A stretch of DNA of 64,000 bases from Janthinobacterium rivuli (GTDB lineage Bacteria > Pseudomonadota > Gammaproteobacteria > Burkholderiales > Burkholderiaceae_D), in NCBI RefSeq assembly GCF_009208735.1, contig NZ_WFLJ01000019.1, positions 62,001 through 126,000 of the forward strand. The letters are read 5' to 3'. The notes beneath the pieces were generated by a model that was not told the origin of the DNA, searched no databases, and saw only the letters and a list, made by a program, of their open reading frames with translations. Each line of letters opens with the position of its first letter. The stretch's first letter is position 1. The position numbers were made by a program, and so were the translations under genes. Of this stretch, positions 44,408-55,992 are shown in pieces.

Positions 44408-46162
44408 ATGACCACCCTTTCAGACCTGAACACCGGCAGCCAGGCCGATTTTATCGCGCACCTGCATGGCATTTACGAACATTCGCCCTGGATCGCCCAG
44501 CGCGCGGCCCCCGCCCGGCCGTTCGCCAGCCTGACGGCGCTCAAGACGGAACTGCAGCGCGTGCTGGCGCAAGCCTCGCCCGAAGAGCAGCTGGGCCTGA
44601 TACGCGCCCACCCCGAGCTGGCCGGCAAGGCCGCCATCGCCGGGCAACTGACGGCGGAATCAACGCGCGAGCAGGCCAAGTCCGGCCTGAACCTGTGCAG
44701 CGCCGATGAATTCGCCACCCTGCAGCGCCTCAATAGCGAGTACAACGCCAAGTTCGGTTTTCCCTTCATCCTGGCCGTCAAAGGCCCAACGGGCGAAGGC
44801 TTGACGCGCCAGGACATCATCGCCACGTTTGCGCGGCGCCTGAAAAACCGCCACGCCGATGAACTGGCCGAATCGCTGCGGCAGATCAAGCGCATCGCCG
44901 AGCTGCGCTTGAACGACCTGTTCGACGTGCGCCTGGAATTCGGTCCGGCCATCATGCAGCAGGCGGAAACCCTGGCCGGCTGGAGCGACAGCGACTACAA
45001 CCTGACCTGCGCCTACCTGACACCGGCGCACCTGAAAACGGCCGCGCAGCTGGCGGACTGGATGCGCGAGGCGGGCATGCAGGTGCACATCGACGCCGTC
45101 GGCAATGTGGTCGGACGCTACCATTCCGACACGCCCGGCGCGAAGACGCTGATGACGGGATCGCATTACGACACGGTGCGCAACGGCGGCAAGTACGATG
45201 GCCGGCTGGGCATCGTGCTGCCGATCGCCGTCGTGCGCCACCTGCATGAACGGGGTGAAAAGCTGCCGTTTCATTTCGAGGTCGTCGGCTTCGCCGAAGA
45301 GGAAGGCGTGCGTTTTAAAAGCACGTTTTTGGGCAGCACGGCCGTCACGGGCAGGTTCGACGTGTCGCTGCTGGAGCAGCTCGATGCGGATGGCGTGAGC
45401 ATGCGCGACGCGCTGGCCGCCGCAGGTCACGAGGCGAGCGCCATCGGCGCCATCGCGCGCGATCCCGCCGATTTGCTCGGCTACGTGGAAGTGCATATCG
45501 AACAGGGCCCCGTGCTGCTCGAGCGCGACCTGCCGCTGGGGATCGTCACGGCGATCGCCGGCAGCTCGCGCTACCTCGTGACCTTGGGCGGCGTGGCCAG
45601 CCACGCGGGCACCACGCCCATGACCATGCGCAAGGACGCGGCCAGCGCGGCGGCCGAAATCATCCTGCTGGTGGAACAGCGCTGCAGCCAGGGCGAAGCG
45701 CTGGTGGGCACGGTGGGCCAGCTGCACGTGCCCAACGGCTCCGTCAACGTGATCGCCGGCGCCTGCACCCTGTCGCTCGATATCCGCGCGGCCGTTGATG
45801 CCGTGCGCCAGGCGGCCGTCGACGATATTCTCGACGGCATCGCCGCCATCTGCGCGCGGCGCCAGATCGACTACCAGCTGGAATTGCTGCTGTCGGCGCG
45901 TGCGGCGCCGTGCGCGCCATGGCTGATGGCGCAGCTGGCGCAGGCCGTGGAATCGGTGGGCATCGCACCGTATGCGCTGCTGTCGGGCGCCGGCCACGAC
46001 GCCATGGCGATGGCCGCCATCACCGACGTGGCCATGCTGTTTACCCGCTGCGGCAATGGCGGCATCAGCCACAATCCGCTGGAAACCATGACGGCCGACG
46101 ACGCCGACATCGCGGCGCGCGCGCTGCTGGCATTTTTGCGCAACTTCCAGCCCAAGCCCTGA
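44408..46162 (+). CDS. Fusion of OHCU decarboxylase (UraD) and allantoate amidohydrolase (AllC)
   Basis: This is a bifunctional protein of 584 residues. Residues 1 to about 165 are the OHCU decarboxylase that makes (S)-allantoin: LIRAHPELAGKAA and YNAKFGFPFILAVKG are the UraD signature. From about 170 to the end it is an allantoate amidohydrolase of the M20 family: TGSHYDTVRNGGKYDGRLG, VVGFAEEEGVRF and GAGHDAMAMA hold the metal and catalytic residues. The hydrolysis of allantoin itself, done by allantoinase, lies between these two steps and is not encoded here. The ATG at 44408 is clear; the frame upstream is short. It follows the LysR gene. Confidence 0.92.
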   Translation: MTTLSDLNTGSQADFIAHLHGIYEHSPWIAQRAAPARPFASLTALKTELQRVLAQASPEEQLGLIRAHPELAGKAAIAGQLTAESTREQAKSGLNLCSADEFATLQRLNSEYNAKFGFPFILAVKGPTGEGLTRQDIIATFARRLKNRHADELAESLRQIKRIAELRLNDLFDVRLEFGPAIMQQAETLAGWSDSDYNLTCAYLTPAHLKTAAQLADWMREAGMQVHIDAVGNVVGRYHSDTPGAKTLMTGSHYDTVRNGGKYDGRLGIVLPIAVVRHLHERGEKLPFHFEVVGFAEEEGVRFKSTFLGSTAVTGRFDVSLLEQLDADGVSMRDALAAAGHEASAIGAIARDPADLLGYVEVHIEQGPVLLERDLPLGIVTAIAGSSRYLVTLGGVASHAGTTPMTMRKDAASAAAEIILLVEQRCSQGEALVGTVGQLHVPNGSVNVIAGACTLSLDIRAAVDAVRQAAVDDILDGIAAICARRQIDYQLELLLSARAAPCAPWLMAQLAQAVESVGIAPYALLSGAGHDAMAMAAITDVAMLFTRCGNGGISHNPLETMTADDADIAARALLAFLRNFQPKP

Positions 46163-46183
46163 TGCAGGCATGGGCCGGCGCTG

Positions 46184-47419
46184 CTACACGGCGACGGCCC
46201 GCTCCAGCATCGCGTGCAGCAGCACGTTGCAGCCCGCCTCCAGGTGCTCGGGCTTGGCGTCCTCGATTTCATTGTGGCTGATGCCGTCCTTGCACGGCAC
46301 GAAGATCATGCCGGCCGGCGCCAGCCTGGCCGCGTAGATGGCGTCGTGGCCGGCGCCCGAGACCACGTCCATCACGGAGTAGCCGAGTTTGGCGGTGGCG
46401 TTGCGCACGGCGCCCACGCAATCGGGGTGGAACGGGCACGGCGGATAGTAGGAGACTCTTTCCAATGAAATGCCCAGCCCAGTCCTGTCGCGCGTGGCGT
46501 CGATGAAGGCCGTGATCTCGCCATGCATGGTATTGAGCAGTTCATCGTTCACGTTGCGCAGGTCGATGCTGAATTTGACTTCGCCGGGAATCACGTTGCG
46601 GCTGTTCGGGAAGACCTGCACCATGCCCACCGTGCCGCGGCCGTACGGCGGGTAGCGGTTGGCAATCGCCACCACTTCCTGCATGATGGTGGTGGCCACC
46701 TGCAGCGCATCCTTGCGCAAGCCCATGGGCGTCGGTCCCGCATGCGCTTCCATGCCCGTTACCACGCAGTCGTACCACGACAGTCCCATCACGGCAGGCA
46801 CCACGCCGATCACCTTGTCGGCGTCTTCCAGCACGGGACCCTGCTCGATATGCGTTTCAAAGTAGGCGCCGATGGGATGCTCACCCGGCACCTGCTCGCC
46901 CTTGTATCCGATGCGCGCCAGCTCCTCGCCCACCGTTTTTCCTTCCGTGTCTTTCGCCGCATAGGCGGTTTCAAGCGAAAAGGCGCCGCAGAACACGCCC
47001 GAACCCATCATCACGGGCACGAAGCGCGAGCCTTCCTCGTTGGTCCAGAAGGCCACCTCGATGGGAGCCCGCGTCTTGATCTGTAAATCGTTCAGTGTGC
47101 GCACCACTTCCAGGCCGGCCAGCACGCCGTAATTGCCATCGAACTTGCCACCGGTGGGCTGCGTATCGATATGGCTGCCCGTCATCACGGGCGGCAGGGT
47201 GTTGTCCGTGCCGTCGCGGCGCATGAAGACATTGCCGATCTGGTCGATGGTGATGCTCATGCCCGCCTCCCTGCCCCAGCGTACCACCAGGTCGCGGCCT
47301 TCCTTGTCGAGGTCCGTCAGGGCCAGGCGCTTGACACCGCCCTTCGCTGTCGCGCCGATCTGCGCCAGCTCCATCAGGGCCGCCCACAATCGTTCGCCAT
47401 TGATACGCAATTCATCCAT
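46184..47419 (-). CDS. Beta-ureidopropionase (N-carbamoyl-beta-alanine amidohydrolase), M20 family
   Basis: This 411-residue metal hydrolase should split N-carbamoyl-beta-alanine, the product of dihydropyrimidinase, into beta-alanine, ammonia and CO2. Residues for the two-metal centre are in TGSHIDTQPTGGKFDGNYG and FWTNEEGSRFVPVM; VSGAGHDAIYAAR is the C-terminal histidine. It is close in sequence to allantoate amidohydrolase and to N-carbamoyl-L-amino-acid hydrolase. The place as last gene of the pyrimidine cluster decides the assignment. AAGGAG precedes the ATG at 47419; the extra 16 codons upstream are not needed. A second member of the same family is fused in the neighbour (44408), facing it. 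Confidence 0.87.
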   Translation of the reverse strand: MDELRINGERLWAALMELAQIGATAKGGVKRLALTDLDKEGRDLVVRWGREAGMSITIDQIGNVFMRRDGTDNTLPPVMTGSHIDTQPTGGKFDGNYGVLAGLEVVRTLNDLQIKTRAPIEVAFWTNEEGSRFVPVMMGSGVFCGAFSLETAYAAKDTEGKTVGEELARIGYKGEQVPGEHPIGAYFETHIEQGPVLEDADKVIGVVPAVMGLSWYDCVVTGMEAHAGPTPMGLRKDALQVATTIMQEVVAIANRYPPYGRGTVGMVQVFPNSRNVIPGEVKFSIDLRNVNDELLNTMHGEITAFIDATRDRTGLGISLERVSYYPPCPFHPDCVGAVRNATAKLGYSVMDVVSGAGHDAIYAARLAPAGMIFVPCKDGISHNEIEDAKPEHLEAGCNVLLHAMLERAVAV

Positions 47420-47429
47420 CGTCAACTCC

Positions 47430-48842
<1,413 letters not shown>

Positions 48843-50327
48843 TCAGGACTGCGGCACCTGCTGCGCGTGCGCCACGGCCTTGCCCTTCATCATGGCGCCG
48901 TACACGACGGCGGCGATGGCCACGCCCACGAACCAGGCGTAGGTGTAGATGGTTTTAAACCCTTCGGCCACGCCGGGAAACGCCGTGGGAAAGGCCGCGT
49001 TCAAAAAGCCCGGGATGTTCGGCAGCACGGCGATGACGAAGGCGATCAGCGCCGCCTTGTTCCAGCCATTGCCATACGAGTAGACGCCGTCGTCGCGGTA
49101 CAGCTGCCTGACGTCGAGCTGCGTCTTGCGCACGAAATAATAGTCGACGATGAGGATGCCGGCGATGGGACCCAGCAAGGCCGAGTAACCGATCAGCCAC
49201 GTGAAGATATAGCCCTGCGTCGATTCGAGCACCTTCCACGGCATCATGACGATGGCGATGAAGGCCGTGATGTAGCCGCCCATCTTGTATGAAATCTGCT
49301 TCGGCGCCAGCGAGGAAAAGTCGTACGCCGGACCCACCAGGTTGGCCGCCAGGTTGACGCTGACCGTGTCGATCAAGAGGATGATCAGCGCGATCAGCAC
49401 GGCGGCGCCCGTCATGCGGCTGGCCAGGTCGACGGGGTCCCAGATGGCCTTGCCGTACATGACGACGGAGCCTGCCGTCACGATCACGGCCAGCATGGCC
49501 AGCAATCCCATCGGCACCGGCAAACCGATCGACTGGCCGATCACCTGGTCGCGCTGCGTCTTGGCAAAGCGCGTGAAGTCGGGGATGTTCAAGGCCAGGG
49601 TGGCCCAGAAGCCCACCATGGCGGTCAGCGACGGCCAGAAGACGCTCCAGAACTGGCCCGCCTTTTTACCGCCGGGGATGAATTGCGACGGCTGGTCCAG
49701 CAGGCTGGCCACGCCGCCGGCCTTGCTGTGCACCCAGTACAGCAGCACGAAGCAGATGAGGATTTTCAGCGGTGCCGTATAGGTTTCCAGCTTGCGGATC
49801 GACTCCATGCCGTGCAGGATGTAATAGAACTGGATGGCCCAGAAAGCCAGGAAGCACAGCAGCTGGCTACCGTTGATGCCCAGGCCCGCGATCTTCTCGC
49901 CGCCCAGCTCATGGCCCACCAGCACGCCCATCAGGGTATAGATCATCTGCCCGCCGAACCAGGTCTGAATGCCGTACCAGCCGCAGGCGACGATGGCGCG
50001 CATCAGCGCCGGCAAGCGCGCCCCCATGGTGCCGAACGAAGCGCGCGCCAGCACCGCGTACGGGATGCCGTACTTGGTGCCCGCATGGCCGATCAGCAGC
50101 ATGGGCAGGAGCACGATGGCGTTGGCGAGAAATACCGTGAGCACGGCCTGGTAACCGGACATGCCGCTGTCGATCAGGCTGGCCGACAGGGTGTAGGCGG
50201 GAATGCACATCACCATGCCCACCCACAGCGCGGCGAAGTGATACCAGCGCCAGGTGCGCTGCGCCGCCGTGGTGGGCGCCAGGTCTTCATTCCAGAGTTG
50301 CGTGTTGCCTGAATAGTCGTGGTTCAC
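48843..50327 (-). CDS. NCS1-family nucleobase:cation symporter
   Basis: This 494-residue integral membrane protein has 12 hydrophobic segments and NCS1 landmarks: NEDLAPTTAAQRTWRWYHF at the N-terminus, GIQTWFGGQMIYTLMG, and PDFTRFAKTQ. It should import uracil, thymine, hydantoin or allantoin with a cation. The start is a GTG at 50327 with GGAGC upstream. It sits between preA and the dihydropyrimidinase gene, so a pyrimidine or dihydropyrimidine is the likely cargo. A gap of 142 bases from preA may hold its own promoter. Confidence 0.92.
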   Translation of the reverse strand: MNHDYSGNTQLWNEDLAPTTAAQRTWRWYHFAALWVGMVMCIPAYTLSASLIDSGMSGYQAVLTVFLANAIVLLPMLLIGHAGTKYGIPYAVLARASFGTMGARLPALMRAIVACGWYGIQTWFGGQMIYTLMGVLVGHELGGEKIAGLGINGSQLLCFLAFWAIQFYYILHGMESIRKLETYTAPLKILICFVLLYWVHSKAGGVASLLDQPSQFIPGGKKAGQFWSVFWPSLTAMVGFWATLALNIPDFTRFAKTQRDQVIGQSIGLPVPMGLLAMLAVIVTAGSVVMYGKAIWDPVDLASRMTGAAVLIALIILLIDTVSVNLAANLVGPAYDFSSLAPKQISYKMGGYITAFIAIVMMPWKVLESTQGYIFTWLIGYSALLGPIAGILIVDYYFVRKTQLDVRQLYRDDGVYSYGNGWNKAALIAFVIAVLPNIPGFLNAAFPTAFPGVAEGFKTIYTYAWFVGVAIAAVVYGAMMKGKAVAHAQQVPQS

Positions 50328-50469
50328 AGGGTTGCTCCATCGGTTAGACCGCTGGCACGCGAAGGCGCCAGGGATACGGCAGTGTGGAAACGGCTCGGCT
50401 TTTAAGTAATCTAGCTTACTGCAAAGACGCGCCGCTGTTTATAAAATAAACGCACGCAATAACCGTGCC

Positions 50470-51750
50470 CTATGCCGTCTCCGTCAACGCGCGGGGATTC
50501 CTGGGATCCTGCGTCCAGTTCATGTATGGCTTGCCCGTGGCTTGTGGCACCATCGTGATGCAGCCCTGCACCGGACAGGTGATCTCGCACAGGTTGCAGC
50601 CCACGCACTCCTCCTTGATCACCTCGTACGTGCGCGTGCCGGCGGCGTCGATCAGCTGCGCAATCGACTGGTGCGAGGTGTCTTCGCAAGCCACATAGCA
50701 CTTGCCGCATTTGATGCAGTCGTCCTGGTTGATGTGCGCGATCACCTGGTAATTCATGTCCAGGTATTTCCAGTCCGTCGTGTTGGCCACGGCCTTGCCG
50801 GAAAAATCGCTGATGCGCGCATAGCCCTTCTCGTCCATCCAGCGCGACAGGCCATCCTTCATCTCGTCGACGATGCGGAAACCATGCAGCATGGCGGCCG
50901 TGCACACCTGCACGCAGCCGGCACCCAGGGCGAGGAATTCGGCCGCGTCGCGCCAGTTGCCGATGCCGCCGATGCCGGAAATGGGCAAGCCGCGCGTCTG
51001 CGGATCGCGGGCGATTTCCGCCACCATGTTCAGCGCGATCGGCTTGACGGCAGACCCGCAATAGCCGCCGTGCGTGCTGGCGCCGCCCACGATGGGCAAG
51101 GCCACCATGCGGTCCAGGTCCAGCGAGGTGATCGAGTTGATGGTGTTGATCAGCGAGACGGCGTCCGCGCCGCCCGCCTTGGCCGCGCGCGCCGGCATGC
51201 GCACGTCCGTGATGTTGGGCGTGAGCTTGACGATGACGGGGAGTTTGCTGTGCTTCTTGCACCAGGCGGTGACCATCTGCACGTACTCGGGCACCTGGCC
51301 CACGGCCGCACCCATGCCCCGCTCCGGCATGCCGTGCGGGCAACCGAAATTGAGTTCAATGCCATCCGCCCCCGTCGCCTCGACCTTCGGCAGGATGTCG
51401 GCCCAGTAGTGCTCTTCGCAGGGCAGCATCAGCGAGACGATCATGGCGCGGTCGGGCCAGTCCTTTTTCACTTGGGTGATTTCGCGCAGGTTGATCTCCA
51501 GCGAGCGGTCGGTGATCAGTTCGATGTTATTGAAACCCACCACTTCGCGGTTCTTGCCGTACAGGGCGGAATAGCGCGACGAGACGTTGACGGCGGCAGG
51601 GTCTTCACCGAGCGTCTTCCACACGACGCCGCCCCACCCCGCCTCGAAGGCGCGCACCACGTTGTAGGCCTTGTCGGTCGGCGGTGCGGATGCCAGCCAG
51701 AAGGGATTCGGCGCCTTGATGCCGCAAAATTCGATGCTGAGATCAGCCAT
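50470..51750 (-). CDS. preA: NAD-dependent dihydropyrimidine dehydrogenase, catalytic subunit
   Basis: This 426-residue FMN and Fe-S protein reduces uracil and thymine to the dihydro forms with PreT. The barrel part shows MLPCEEHYWADILP, ELNFGCPHGMPERGMGAA, VKLTPNITDVRMPARAAK and GGIGNWRDAAEFL. The C-terminal two [4Fe-4S] sites are CIKCGKCYVACEDTS and CVGCNLCEITCPVQGC. Its ATG overlaps the preT stop by one base (TAATG). It corresponds to the C-terminal half of mammalian DPD. Confidence 0.95.
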   Translation of the reverse strand: MADLSIEFCGIKAPNPFWLASAPPTDKAYNVVRAFEAGWGGVVWKTLGEDPAAVNVSSRYSALYGKNREVVGFNNIELITDRSLEINLREITQVKKDWPDRAMIVSLMLPCEEHYWADILPKVEATGADGIELNFGCPHGMPERGMGAAVGQVPEYVQMVTAWCKKHSKLPVIVKLTPNITDVRMPARAAKAGGADAVSLINTINSITSLDLDRMVALPIVGGASTHGGYCGSAVKPIALNMVAEIARDPQTRGLPISGIGGIGNWRDAAEFLALGAGCVQVCTAAMLHGFRIVDEMKDGLSRWMDEKGYARISDFSGKAVANTTDWKYLDMNYQVIAHINQDDCIKCGKCYVACEDTSHQSIAQLIDAAGTRTYEVIKEECVGCNLCEITCPVQGCITMVPQATGKPYMNWTQDPRNPRALTETA

Positions 51751-53117
51751 TATGCAGCCTCCACTTTGGTGAGTAAATCGGCATGGATGGCCAGTGCGGC
51801 CAGCTTGCCATGCTGGACGGCTTGCACCGTCAAGTCCTGCCCCGGCGCCACGCAGTCGCCGCCCGCGTAGATCCCGGGCAGCACCGTGCGAAAACCCGCA
51901 TCGACGGCGATCTTGTCGCCTTCGCGTTGCAAGAGCGACGCCATCGGGTCATGCAGCACGTCCGTGTCGAGGCTCTGGCCGATGGCCTTGAAGATGGCGT
52001 CGGCCGCCACGTCGAAGGTTTCGCCGGTGCCCGCCAGGCGCGTGCCCTGCATGCGGGTCTTCTCGAAGCGCATGCCGGCCACCTTGCCTTCGCCATCGAG
52101 CAACACCTGCTGCGGCTGGGCCCACGTCAGCATGCGCACCTGATTGGCCTTGGCGATCTCCTGTTCGTGATGCGTGGCCGTCATGGCGTCGAAGCCGCGC
52201 CGGTAGACCAGAGTGACTTCCTCGGCACCCAGGCGCTGGATCTGCACGGCCATGTCGATGGCCGTATTGCCGGCGCCGATGACGATGGCGCGTTTCGGCA
52301 CGGGCAGCGCGGTCAGGTCGTCCGCCTGGCGCAGCGCGCTGATGTAGTCGACGGCGGCCAAAAGACCTGGCGCCTCCTCGCCCGTCAAGCCCAGCTTGCG
52401 GCTGGCGCCCAGGCCGAGGCCCAGGAAGACGGCGTCGTACTGCGCGTGCAGGTCGCGCAGCTGCAGGTTCTCGCCCAGCACCTGGCGACATCGGATCTCG
52501 ATGCCGCCTATGTCCAGCAGAAAGTCGATTTCCTTTTGCGCGAAGTCGTCCGTCAGCTTGTACTTGGCGATGCCGTATTCATTCAGGCCGCCCGGCTTGC
52601 CTTCCTTTTCGAAGATCACCACGTCGTGGCCCAGCATCGCCAGGCGGTGCGCGCACGACAGGCCGCCAGGGCCCGCACCGACGATGGCGATCGTCTTGCC
52701 CGTGCTTGCCGCCCGATTGAACGGGTGGCTGGCAAAGTGCATGTGGTCGACGGCGTAGCGCTGCAACAGGCCTATTTTCACGGGCTGGCCTTCCGCATCG
52801 TGGTTGCGCACGCAGACGTCTTCACACAGGATTTCCGTGGGACAGACGCGGGCGCAGCTGCCGCCCAGGATGTTCTGCTTCAGGATGCCGGCTGCGGCGC
52901 CGTTGATGTTCTTGTCGTGGATGTTACGGATGAAGCTGGCCACGTCGATTTCCGACGGACAGATACGGCTGCACGGCGCGTCGTAGCAGTACAGGCAGCG
53001 GGCGCTTTCGATGGCGGCCTGGCGCGCCGTCAGGGGCGGCGCCAGATCCGTGAAATGCCCCGCCAATTCGGCGTTGGGCAGGGCGGGATGCGGCAAATAG
53101 TTGAGGGACTCGATCAT
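51750..53117 (-). CDS. preT: NAD-dependent dihydropyrimidine dehydrogenase, flavin/Fe-S subunit
   Basis: This 455-residue partner of PreA passes electrons from NADH. The N-terminus has the clustered cysteines CLYCYDAPCSRICP and CARVCPTEILCEDVC for two Fe-S centres; FAD binding is IVGAGPGGLSCAHRLA and NAD binding is AIVIGAGNTAIDMA. It corresponds to the N-terminal half of mammalian DPD. AAGGAA precedes the ATG. It follows the semialdehyde dehydrogenase gene by 47 bases. Confidence 0.95.
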   Translation of the reverse strand: MIESLNYLPHPALPNAELAGHFTDLAPPLTARQAAIESARCLYCYDAPCSRICPSEIDVASFIRNIHDKNINGAAAGILKQNILGGSCARVCPTEILCEDVCVRNHDAEGQPVKIGLLQRYAVDHMHFASHPFNRAASTGKTIAIVGAGPGGLSCAHRLAMLGHDVVIFEKEGKPGGLNEYGIAKYKLTDDFAQKEIDFLLDIGGIEIRCRQVLGENLQLRDLHAQYDAVFLGLGLGASRKLGLTGEEAPGLLAAVDYISALRQADDLTALPVPKRAIVIGAGNTAIDMAVQIQRLGAEEVTLVYRRGFDAMTATHHEQEIAKANQVRMLTWAQPQQVLLDGEGKVAGMRFEKTRMQGTRLAGTGETFDVAADAIFKAIGQSLDTDVLHDPMASLLQREGDKIAVDAGFRTVLPGIYAGGDCVAPGQDLTVQAVQHGKLAALAIHADLLTKVEAA

Positions 53118-53164
53118 CGCGTTTTCCTTCTTTGAGCCTGCGGTGGACTGTTAGTATGAAACCG

Positions 53165-54667
53165 TCACTTCATCTGGGGAAAAGCAAATTCCACGCCAGC
53201 GCTTACCGTGTTCGGCCAGCGCTGCATCACGGCCTTGTGGCGCGTGTAGAAGCGCACGCCTTCGGGGCCATACGCGTGGTGGTCGCCGAACATGCTGCGC
53301 TTCCAGCCGCCAAAGCTGTTGAAGGCCATCGGCACCGGAAGGGGGATGTTGACGCCCACCATGCCGACCTGGATCTGGCGCACGAATTCGCGCGCCACGC
53401 CGCCGTCGCGCGTGTAGATGGCCACGCCGTTGCCATACTCGTTGGCGTTGATCAGCTCCACCGCATGCACCACGTCAGGACAGCGCAGCACGCACAGCAC
53501 GGGACCAAAAATCTCTTCCTTGTAGATGCTCATGTCGCGCGTGACGTGGTCGAACAGGGTGCCGCCGACAAAGAAGCCGTTCTCGCGGCCCGGCACCACA
53601 TGGTTGCGGCCATCGACCACCAGCGTCGCGCCCTGCTCCACGCCCGAGGCGATGAGTTTTTCGATGCGCTGCTTGGCGGCCAGCGACACGACCGGTCCCA
53701 TTTCCGCACCATCGGCCATGCCGTCGCGCACTTTCAGTGCGGCCGTGCGCGTTGCCAGTGCGTCGATCAATTTGTCGCCCGCATCGCCCACGGCCACGAC
53801 GACGGAGATGGCCATGCAGCGTTCACCCGCCGAACCGTAGGCCGCGCCGATCAGCGCATCGACCGTCATGTCCATGTCCGCGTCGGGCATCACCACCATG
53901 TGATTCTTCGCGCCGCCCAGCGCTTGCACGCGCTTGCCGCTGGCACTGCCGCGCGCATAGATGTATTCGGCGATCGGCGTCGAGCCGACAAAGCTGATCG
54001 CCTGCACGACCGGGTGGTCGAGCAATGCGTCGACCGTCACCTTGTCTCCCTGGACCACGTTGAAGACGCCGTCGGGCAGGCCGGCGTCCTTCAGCAGTTT
54101 CGCGTGCAGCAAAGAGGCGGACGGATCACGCTCGGACGGTTTCAAGACGAAGGTATTGCCGCAGGCGATGGCGACGGGGAACATCCACATCGGCACCATC
54201 ACGGGGAAATTGAATGGCGTGATGCCAGCCACCACGCCCAGCGCCTGGCGCATGGACCAGGCGTCGATGCCGCGCGAAATCTGGTCCGTGAATTCGCCTT
54301 TCAGCAATTGCGGGATGCCGACGGCAAATTCCACCATCTCGATGCCGCGCGCCACCTCGCCCTGCGCATCGGCAAAGGTCTTGCCATGCTCGCGCGTGAG
54401 CATGGCGGCAAAGTCGTCCGTGTGCTGCTGGCACAGCTGAAGGTAGCGGAACAGCACACGGGCGCGCGTCAGCGGCGGCGTGGCCGACCACGAGGGAAAG
54501 GCGGCGGCTGCCGCCTGCACGGCCGCGTCGACGTCTTCGCGGGTGCCCAGCGCCACTCTGGCGACGGGTACGCCCAGGGCAGGGTTGTAGACGTCGCCAT
54601 AGCGGCCGCTTCGGGTGTCGACCTTGGCGCCGTTGATGTAGTGGGTGATGGTGTCGAGCGTGTTCAT
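53165..54667 (-). CDS. mmsA: CoA-acylating (methyl)malonate-semialdehyde dehydrogenase
   Basis: This 500-residue aldehyde dehydrogenase converts malonate or methylmalonate semialdehyde to acetyl- or propionyl-CoA. The MmsA pattern is plain: NAVKV-like start [56 protein letters not shown], and the cysteine in [12 protein letters not shown] start at the ATG at 54667 (AAGGA upstream); the open frame extends further into the aminotransferase gene but is not coding. It consumes the product of the aminotransferase, closing the beta-alanine branch. Confidence 0.94.
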   Translation of the reverse strand: MNTLDTITHYINGAKVDTRSGRYGDVYNPALGVPVARVALGTREDVDAAVQAAAAAFPSWSATPPLTRARVLFRYLQLCQQHTDDFAAMLTREHGKTFADAQGEVARGIEMVEFAVGIPQLLKGEFTDQISRGIDAWSMRQALGVVAGITPFNFPVMVPMWMFPVAIACGNTFVLKPSERDPSASLLHAKLLKDAGLPDGVFNVVQGDKVTVDALLDHPVVQAISFVGSTPIAEYIYARGSASGKRVQALGGAKNHMVVMPDADMDMTVDALIGAAYGSAGERCMAISVVVAVGDAGDKLIDALATRTAALKVRDGMADGAEMGPVVSLAAKQRIEKLIASGVEQGATLVVDGRNHVVPGRENGFFVGGTLFDHVTRDMSIYKEEIFGPVLCVLRCPDVVHAVELINANEYGNGVAIYTRDGGVAREFVRQIQVGMVGVNIPLPVPMAFNSFGGWKRSMFGDHHAYGPEGVRFYTRHKAVMQRWPNTVSAGVEFAFPQMK

Positions 54668-54675
54668 GGTGTTCC

Positions 54676-55992
54676 TTAGTCGAGATTCTTTAGTACCTTG
54701 GCCAGCTTGCCAAACAGCTCGTCGATATGCTGTTTTTCCAGCACCAGCGGCGGCGACAGCGCGATGATGTCGCCCGTTGTGCGTATCAGCACGCCGTCGG
54801 CGAAGGCTTGCTTGAAGGCGTTGAAGGCGCGCGCACCGGGCTTGCCGGCGATGGGGGCGAGTTCGATGCCGGCGATCAGGCCGATGCTGCGCAGATCGAT
54901 CACGTGCGGCAAGCCTTTCAGGGAATGCACGGCGTCGCTCCAATACGCCTGCATCGCTTTCGCGTGGCCCAGGATGTCCTGTTCCTCAAACACTTGCAGG
55001 GTGGCCAGCGACGCGGCGCAGGCCAGCGGGTGGCCGGAATAGGTATAGCCGTGGAACAGTTCAATGCCTGGCGGCGCATCCATGAAGGCGTCGTGGATGT
55101 ATTTTTTGCTGAACACGGCGCCCATCGGCACCATGCCGTTGGTCAGGCCCTTGGCCGTCGTCATCAGGTCCGGCTCGACGTCGAAATAATCGGCCGCGAA
55201 CGGCGTCGTCATGCGGCCGAAACCCGTGATCACTTCATCGAAGATCAAGAGGATGCCGTGCTTGGTGCACAGCTCGCGCAAGCGTTTCAGATAGCCTTTC
55301 GGCGGGATCAGCACGCCCGTGGAACCGGCCACCGGTTCGACGATGACGGCCGCAATCGTCGAGGCGTCGTGCAGCGCGACGATGCGTTCCAGTTCATCGG
55401 CCAGGTGGGTGCCGTATTCGGGCTCACCCACCGTATAGGCGTTCTTGTCCAGATTATGCGTGTGCGGCAGGTGGTCCACGCCGGGCAGCAAGGGGCCGAA
55501 GGTCTTGCGGTTGCCGCCGATGCCGCCCACAGAAATGCCGCCGAAGCCCACGCCGTGGTAGCCGCGTTCGCGGCCGATCAGGCGCGTGCGCGCGCCCTCG
55601 CCGCGTGCCCGGTGATAGGCCAGCGCGATCTTCAACGCCGTGTCGACGGCTTCGGAACCGGAGTTGGTATAGAAAACGTGGCCAAATTTATGCCCCGTGT
55701 AGTCCATCAGTTTTTCCGCCAGGTCGAAGGCGGCCGGATGGCCCATCTGGAAGGTGGGCGCGAAGTCCAGCTGGCCCACCATCTCGCGGATGGCGCCGAC
55801 GATCTTCGGCTGTGCATGGCCGCACGGCACGCACCACAGGCCGGCCGTGCCATCGAGGATGGCGTTACCATCGACGTCCTTGTAGTACATGCCTTCGGCC
55901 GACACCAGCAGGCGCGGGTTGGCCTTGAAATCGCGGTTATTCGTAAACGGCATCCAGAATGCCGACATCGATTCCGGCCTTGTTTCGTTCAT
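54676..55992 (-). CDS. Omega-amino acid:pyruvate aminotransferase
   Basis: This 438-residue class-III PLP aminotransferase should move the amino group of beta-alanine (or 3-aminoisobutyrate) to pyruvate, giving malonate semialdehyde. The PLP lysine is in [30 protein letters not shown] and [12 protein letters not shown] are typical of the beta-alanine/pyruvate group. GGAG precedes the ATG. It is the first gene of the long minus-strand operon and follows a RutR-like operator by some 60 bases. Confidence 0.93.
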   Translation of the reverse strand: MNETRPESMSAFWMPFTNNRDFKANPRLLVSAEGMYYKDVDGNAILDGTAGLWCVPCGHAQPKIVGAIREMVGQLDFAPTFQMGHPAAFDLAEKLMDYTGHKFGHVFYTNSGSEAVDTALKIALAYHRARGEGARTRLIGRERGYHGVGFGGISVGGIGGNRKTFGPLLPGVDHLPHTHNLDKNAYTVGEPEYGTHLADELERIVALHDASTIAAVIVEPVAGSTGVLIPPKGYLKRLRELCTKHGILLIFDEVITGFGRMTTPFAADYFDVEPDLMTTAKGLTNGMVPMGAVFSKKYIHDAFMDAPPGIELFHGYTYSGHPLACAASLATLQVFEEQDILGHAKAMQAYWSDAVHSLKGLPHVIDLRSIGLIAGIELAPIAGKPGARAFNAFKQAFADGVLIRTTGDIIALSPPLVLEKQHIDELFGKLAKVLKNLD

